NCBI GenBank assembly: GCA_050250135.1
Contig: JBFWPF010000039.1
Location: forward strand, 1 to 9,765
DNA from: JBFWPF01 sp050250135
GTDB taxonomy: Bacteria > Chlamydiota > Chlamydiia > Chlamydiales > JAFEGQ01
DNA: 9,765 nucleotides
Direction: 5' to 3'
Shown here: positions 6,047 through 9,765 of the stretch, in pieces
How positions within the stretch are numbered: the first letter of the stretch is position 1
Layout: each line of letters opens with the position of its first letter
Notes under the pieces: generated by a model
The model's database searches: none
Told to the model about the DNA's origin: nothing
What the model saw: only the letters and a program-made list of their open reading frames with translations
Translations under genes and position numbers: made by a program

Positions 6047-7402
6047 ATGTCATTTGAGAAACTGTACGACAGCGCCAAAGGGGCCCTTCTCGAGGACTAC
6101 TTTTCCCTCCTGCGAATCCCCAGTGTCAGCGCCGATCCCGAATACCGAGCCGATGTGCTCAAGGGGGCCGACTGGGTCGAAGAGTACTGCCGCGAGAGCG
6201 GTCTGGAGGTAGAGCGGTGGGAGACCCCCCACTACCCCGTCATCTTTGCCCAATGGCTAGGCGCAGGAAAGGAGCAACCTACCCTCCTTCTCTACAACCA
6301 CTACGATGTCCAACCGACCGACCCCCTTGAGGAGTGGGAATCTCCCCCCTTTGAGCCGACGGTGCGGGAGGGAGAGGTCTATGCGCGTGGGGCTCAGGAC
6401 AACAAAGGGCAGCTGATCTACACCCTCGCCGCGGTAAGGGCCCTACTGAAACGGGATGGGCGACTTCCCGTTAATGTGAAGCTGCTGATTGAAGGAGAGG
6501 AGGAGAGCAAGAGCCTCGGCCTAGCCGAGGTCCTGGAGAGTAAGCGGGAGGCGCTCAAGGCCGACTACCTAGTCCCGGTCGACTTCGATATCCCCTCACT
6601 CGATCAACCGGCGGTGACGCTGGGGCTGCGGGGGATCGCCGCCTTTGAGATCACCCTAACCGGCTCCAAAGGGGATCTCCACTCGGGGCTTGCTGGCGGT
6701 GTCGTCTACAACCCCCTCCACGCCCTCACCGAGCTCCTCGCCTCCTTGCGCGATAAGAAGGGGCGGATAACGGTTGAGGGGTTCTACGATGATGTTGAGG
6801 AGCTCTCTCCTGAGGAGCGCAGGCGCCTCTCCCTTGACCGCGACTATGAGGGGGCCTTTGGCGCCCTTGCCAATGGGGGGGAGCGGGATAAAACGCCAGG
6901 CGAATCGAATTTGATTCGACCTACTTTGGAGATTAACGGGATTTGGGGCGGCTACACCGGCAAGGGATTTAAAACGGTCATCCCCGCCAAAGCACATGCC
7001 AAATTCTCCTGCCGACTCGTCCCCCACCAGGATCCCGACAAGCTTAAGGGGGCTATCGAAAAGCACCTCCGCAGCCACCTCCCCGAGGGGATGAAGCTCG
7101 ATTTCCGCTACTATGGCGGCGATGTCGGCCTGCGCGCCTCGCCCGATGCTCCCCATGCTCAAGCGATCGCCGCCGCCTACACCAAGGTTTTTGGCAAACC
7201 CTGCCTCTACACCCTTACCGGGGGCTCTGTCCCGATCACCGCCCCTCTTGCCGAAGCGAGCGGCGCCATCCCCGCCTTTATGGGGCTTGGCCTCTCGACC
7301 GACAATCTCCACGCACCCAACGAACATTTCGGGATCGAGCGGCTCCGCCTCGGGTTTTTGGTTATCGCCCACTTTTTGCACATTCTTGGAGGATCCCAAT
7401 GA
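6047..7402 (+). CDS. M20 family dipeptidase
   Basis: The 451 residues have the usual M20 dipeptidase length and layout, with a dimerisation lid inserted between two parts of the catalytic domain. By comparison with carnosinase-type enzymes, the two-metal site is His85 (NHYDVQP, with helper Asp87), bridging Asp118 (GAQDNKG), catalytic base Glu152 and ligand Glu153 (EGEEES), Asp179 and His422 (NLHAPNE). His212 in DLHSGLAGG matches the residue that reaches into the partner subunit's active site. All expected residues are present, so an active di- or tripeptide hydrolase is likely. There is no signal peptide, so it should be cytosolic. It follows the barrel gene by 33 bp and overlaps htrA by 4 nt. 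It could finish the degradation of peptides released by the PreP-like enzyme; that link is inferred from function and proximity. Confidence 0.92.
   Translation: MSFEKLYDSAKGALLEDYFSLLRIPSVSADPEYRADVLKGADWVEEYCRESGLEVERWETPHYPVIFAQWLGAGKEQPTLLLYNHYDVQPTDPLEEWESPPFEPTVREGEVYARGAQDNKGQLIYTLAAVRALLKRDGRLPVNVKLLIEGEEESKSLGLAEVLESKREALKADYLVPVDFDIPSLDQPAVTLGLRGIAAFEITLTGSKGDLHSGLAGGVVYNPLHALTELLASLRDKKGRITVEGFYDDVEELSPEERRRLSLDRDYEGAFGALANGGERDKTPGESNLIRPTLEINGIWGGYTGKGFKTVIPAKAHAKFSCRLVPHQDPDKLKGAIEKHLRSHLPEGMKLDFRYYGGDVGLRASPDAPHAQAIAAAYTKVFGKPCLYTLTGGSVPITAPLAEASGAIPAFMGLGLSTDNLHAPNEHFGIERLRLGFLVIAHFLHILGGSQ
7388..7401 (+). promoter_or_regulatory. Strong ribosome-binding site and ATGA coupling at htrA
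   Basis: GGAGG at 7388-7392 lies 6 nt before the htrA ATG (7399), inside the last codons of the M20 gene. The ATG shares bases with the M20 stop TGA (7400-7402). This fixes the htrA start and points to co-translation of the two genes. Confidence 0.8.
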
Positions 7403-8787
7403 AGCGTCTTTTCTTCGTTTTCGCCCTACTCACCCTCTCCCTGACGGCTGCCCCCACCAACAAAGAGCAACTCCGGGCCCTCTCGAAGGGATTTGCCTCA
7501 ATTGCCAAGGAGGCGGCCCCCTCGGTCGTCTCGATCCGAGTCGAAGGGATGACCGCCGAAGAGCCCGATGAGCCGCTGGGCCCCGATTCGATGCATGACG
7601 AGCTCTTCCGCCGCTTCTTTGGAGGCCCAGGGCCCGGTATGCGCCGCCGATCGGTCCCCACCATCGGGCAAGGCTCCGGCTTTATCGTCAGCAACGAGGG
7701 GTATATCCTCACCAATAACCATATCATCCGAAAGCCCAAGAAGATCACCGTCTACCTCACCGACGGCCGAGAATTTGACGCTACCGTCGTCGGGACCGAC
7801 CCCCAAACCGACCTCGCTATCATCAAGATCGACGCTCGAAACCTCACCCCCCTCAAGCTAGGCAACTCCGATGAGCTCGAGGTCGGCGAATGGGCCATCG
7901 CCATCGGCAGCCCCTTCGGCCTCGAGGAGACGGTCACCGTCGGGGTGATCAGCGCGAAAGGTCGCAACCAACTGCATATCAATGACTTCGAGGACTTTTT
8001 GCAGACCGATGCGGCGATCAATCCGGGCAACTCCGGGGGTCCCCTCCTCAACCTGGATGGGGAGGTGATTGGAATCAACTCGGCCCTTGCCACCGGGACA
8101 GGGGGGTATATGGGTATTGGCTTTGCTATCCCTTCGAATATGGCGCAGCGGGTGATGGACCAGCTGATCTCTAACGGCTCGGTAACCCGCGGCTATATCG
8201 GCATTGTCATGCAGCCGATCGACAAGGACTTGGCCGATTCCTTTGACCTTGAGAAGCCGAAAGGGGTGCTTATTGCCGAAGTCCTTCCCGACTCCCCTGC
8301 CGCTAAAGCGGGGCTTGAGCAGGGGGATGTGATCGTCGCCTTTAACGGGCAGCCGGTGGAGTCGATGGCGGCGCTGCGCAACAGCATCTCCCTCCTCGAG
8401 CCCGGCTCCAAGATCCGCCTGAAGCTCATCCGCAGTGGAAAGGCCATCAATAAGGCGGTAGAGATCGCCAAGTATCCGAAGGCGGGGGGAGAGCCGGGAA
8501 CGCCGGCTCATTCGCTCGGTATTGAGGTGGAGCCCCTGACCGAGCAGACCGCCTCCCAGCTTGGCTACCGAGGTGAGGAGGGGGTCCTCGTCAAGAAGGT
8601 CGCCCCTGGCACTCCAGCCGCTTTGGTCGGCCTCCGCCCTGGCGCCCTTATCCTCCGCGTCAACCGAAAGGCCACACCAACCGTCGAGTCATTCCAAGAG
8701 GCCTTGGAGGAGACGCAAGAGAGTAAGAAGGTTCTTCTCCTAGTGAAGCAGGGTGAGGCGACCCGCTTTGTCTCGCTTAAGTGGTAA
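7399..8787 (+). CDS. htrA: Periplasmic serine protease/chaperone HtrA (DegP/DegQ family, Do-like)
   Basis: HtrA proteins degrade or refold damaged proteins in the periplasm, protecting outer-membrane protein transport. The 462 residues begin with a signal peptide (KRLFFVFALLTLSLTAA, cleavage near 17-18). The trypsin-like domain has the complete triad His108 (LTNNHII), Asp138 (QTDLAII) and Ser212 (GNSGGPL). Two PDZ domains follow, about 265-350 (GYIGIVMQPI, then GLEQGDVIVAFNGQPV) and 370-455 (SLGIEVEPL, then GLRPGALILRVNRKA). Two PDZ domains place it with DegP/DegQ and exclude single-PDZ DegS. The loop between the first strands (about 50-88) is fairly short, more DegQ-like. It is translationally coupled to the M20 peptidase. 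The likely clients include the barrel protein encoded upstream. No classical terminator follows; the MITE hairpin begins 40 bp later. Confidence 0.95.
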   Translation: MKRLFFVFALLTLSLTAAPTNKEQLRALSKGFASIAKEAAPSVVSIRVEGMTAEEPDEPLGPDSMHDELFRRFFGGPGPGMRRRSVPTIGQGSGFIVSNEGYILTNNHIIRKPKKITVYLTDGREFDATVVGTDPQTDLAIIKIDARNLTPLKLGNSDELEVGEWAIAIGSPFGLEETVTVGVISAKGRNQLHINDFEDFLQTDAAINPGNSGGPLLNLDGEVIGINSALATGTGGYMGIGFAIPSNMAQRVMDQLISNGSVTRGYIGIVMQPIDKDLADSFDLEKPKGVLIAEVLPDSPAAKAGLEQGDVIVAFNGQPVESMAALRNSISLLEPGSKIRLKLIRSGKAINKAVEIAKYPKAGGEPGTPAHSLGIEVEPLTEQTASQLGYRGEEGVLVKKVAPGTPAALVGLRPGALILRVNRKATPTVESFQEALEETQESKKVLLLVKQGEATRFVSLKW

Positions 8788-8827
8788 CGTGCGCAAGGCA
8801 AATGGCCGGATGCGTCTACAAGAGCTA

Positions 8828-8863
8828 ATACCAATCCCAAGAAATAAATTCACAAATTCAACT
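8828..8863 (+). repeat. MITE left terminal inverted repeat
   Basis: These 36 bases are an exact reverse complement of 8952-8987. The repeat begins ATACCAATCC and is AT-rich inward, unlike the neighbouring core genes. Confidence 0.9.
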
Positions 8864-8951
8864 GAGGATTTTGGCCCTCGATGAAGAGCGGAGACCGACG
8901 CTAGCCTTGTAGGCTTGCGAGGTCGAGCTCAAAAGCGAGGGCCGAAAGACC

Positions 8952-8987
8952 AGTTGAATTTGTGAATTTATTTCTTGGGATTGGTAT
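8952..8987 (-). repeat. MITE right terminal inverted repeat
   Basis: Exact reverse complement of the left terminal repeat, ending GGATTGGTAT and followed by AAACG. Confidence 0.9.
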
Positions 8988-9070
8988 AAACGCATCTGCG
9001 CTCGTCTATTTGACAATAAAAGTAGATTGGTCGAGCATCCTCGATGCATCAACTCACAAGGGTCTTCTTT

Positions 9071-9661
9071 ATGCGCCTGCTCCCAGTGCAATTAGCCCTA
9101 TTCACATGGATTTATCTGTTTCCCGCCATCGCTCATGGGTACGATTCTCAGAAAGGTGATGCAGAGGAGACTCTGTCCACGAACTCCCTTACCTCCTGGC
9201 CCGAACACTTCGATAGTGAGCCACCATCTGACCATTCTCTAAGGCCCCCTCTCGACGAGAGCTTGCAATCGGGGCTTACGGGATGGCATGATTCTACAAC
9301 AAGATGCTTCACCATTGTGGATAATAGCGGCAGTTACCAACTGTATTACGACGAAGATGGACGAACCATTATTATTGTCGACTCAAGGGGCGCTATCAGA
9401 ACATTTCACCGAGATGCGAATGGGCATATTATAAGCGAAACTTATGCCAATCATACGACAGCACCCGCCATTGACTACTTCTATAATTGGGACGAGTCCG
9501 GCCATCTTCTTGAAGTCCATGCTTCTTGTGATCAAGCTACAACCCAACTGCTTCCCGCGGCTGGTAGCTCACAGTTAAATGGCGTTACCAGATCGACTGG
9601 CAGTTTCGGTGCTTTGTTAACCCCTAACCGCCAGACATCTTATACCAATCCTAAAAAATAA
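9071..9661 (+). pseudogene. Exported YD/RHS-repeat-like protein, C-terminus truncated by a mobile element
   Basis: I start at ATG 9071 because AAGGG (9058-9062) is 8 nt upstream and a signal peptide follows (RLLPVQLALFTWIYLFPAIA, cleavage near 21). The earlier ATG at 9044 would bury it. A low-complexity polar stretch (about 24-70) precedes three YD-like repeats: YYDEDGRTIIIVDSRG (92-107), FHRDANGHIISETY (112-125) and YNWDESGHLLEVHAS (138-152). RHS/YD proteins are normally much larger, with dozens of repeats forming a cage around a toxin or adhesin tip, so only the N-terminal part is here. The last six residues (YTNPKK) and the stop are encoded by the mobile-element end that begins at 9641, which indicates disruption by insertion. 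TTGACA at 9010-9015 could be a -35 box but has no convincing -10. A small intact orphan protein is the alternative. Confidence 0.55.
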
Positions 9662-9765
9662 GTTCACAGGTTAATCAAAGGTGCTATATCCTCTTCTGAA
9701 AAGGAGGTGGCGCATGGCTGGAAAAATATTGAAGCCCTTGCACGGGATTGACCGGCATGATTTTG
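9641..9765 (+). mobile_element. Left end of an insertion sequence related to the MITE (partial)
   Basis: From 9642 the sequence matches the MITE terminal repeat at 27 of 33 positions by hand alignment (the first ten, ATACCAATCC, are identical), preceded by TA. About 70 bp inward a strong ribosome-binding site and an ORF begin, as expected for an insertion sequence with its transposase close to the left end. The right end is outside the window. TA next to the end and the short single-ORF layout would fit an IS630/Tc1-like element, but the family is not established. Confidence 0.65.
9714..9765 (+). CDS. N-terminus of a probable transposase (partial, runs off right edge)
   Basis: ATG at 9714 opens a frame of 17 residues (MAGKILKPLHGIDRHDF) that continues past the window. 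AAGGAGGT at 9701-9708 is a near-perfect Shine-Dalgarno 5 nt upstream, so the start is well supported. The basic N-terminus and its place just inside a terminal repeat suggest the element's transposase. The residues seen are too few to name a family; an HTH-containing IS630-like enzyme is one possibility. Confidence 0.55.
   Translation, partial: MAGKILKPLHGIDRHDF

Larger units (their letters stand above)
8828..8987. mobile_element. 160-bp palindromic MITE
   Basis: Perfect 36-bp terminal inverted repeats (8828-8863 and 8952-8987, starting ATACCAATCC) enclose a further stem (GGCCCTCG 8873-8880 with CGAGGGCC 8936-8943) and an imperfect inner hairpin between about 8885 and 8930. The whole element could fold into one long hairpin. 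It has no coding capacity. The right end is followed by TA (GGTA-TA); the left end reads AA at the matching place, so either one base has mutated from a TA target or the target was TAA, which flanks both sides if the repeat starts at TACC. The end sequence resembles that of the element starting near 9641, which suggests mobilisation by its transposase. The hairpin may also end or protect the htrA transcript. Confidence 0.85.

Noticed and set aside
6656..7399. Long antisense ORF (247 codons) across the M20 gene; similar ones at 2140-2643 and 7858-8511.
   Set aside because: High GC content removes stop codons in antisense frames. The forward genes carry complete catalytic motifs and the antisense products show none.
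101..8820. TGCGTCTACA occurs at 101-110 and 8811-8820, suggesting a shared IS end.
   Set aside because: The match does not extend beyond ten bases, and many ten-base repeats are expected by chance in a window of this size.
1..9765. tRNA, rRNA, CRISPR arrays or riboswitches.
   Set aside because: I saw no cloverleaf, rRNA-like sequence, regularly spaced direct repeats or recognisable aptamer in the intergenic stretches.

Overview
This window reads as a GC-rich, densely packed bacterial chromosome segment with lower-GC accessory DNA at both ends. My best guess for the host is a member of the Chlamydiae or a close PVC relative. The reasons are an Lpg1974/MOMP-like cysteine-containing outer-membrane barrel protein, and a PreP-type (M16C) insulinase lying in the same neighbourhood as htrA. 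As I remember it, an insulinase-family protease is also next to htrA in Chlamydia trachomatis. The GC content looks high for that phylum, so the assignment is tentative.

Left flank (1-1038): a minus-strand AbiE-type (type IV) toxin-antitoxin operon. The AbiEi antitoxin/regulator (297-893) looks intact. The AbiEii nucleotidyltransferase toxin (115-300) stops after 61 residues, before its catalytic motif. A foreign reading frame, possibly the start of a transposase, begins on the same strand at 72 and runs off the left edge. A long palindrome (900-950) with a consensus TTGACA in its loop lies at the abiEi start and is probably the autoregulatory operator.

Core (1039-8787): five plus-strand genes in two tight groups. 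These are a zinc oligopeptidase of the PreP family (1039-3882); an eight-bladed PQQ-like beta-propeller (3934-5022) overlapped by an outer-membrane beta-barrel protein (5009-6013); an M20 dipeptidase (6047-7402); and an HtrA/DegQ protease (7399-8787) joined to it by an ATGA overlap. PreP and M20 enzymes would act one after the other in cytosolic peptide breakdown. HtrA, the propeller and the barrel belong to the periplasm and outer membrane. Two likely promoters (3879-3907, 6010-6038) each use the stop codon of the preceding gene as part of their -35 box, with 17-bp spacers.

Right flank (8788-9765): a 160-bp palindromic MITE (8828-8987) lies 40 bp after htrA. Next comes an exported protein with YD/RHS-like repeats (9071-9661), whose last six codons and stop lie in the end of another mobile element. 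That element starts near 9641, has terminal sequence related to the MITE (27 of 33 positions by hand), and carries its own ORF behind a strong ribosome-binding site (9714 to the edge). The MITE is therefore probably a non-autonomous relative of this element. All calls come from reading the sequence and the translations, with no database search.
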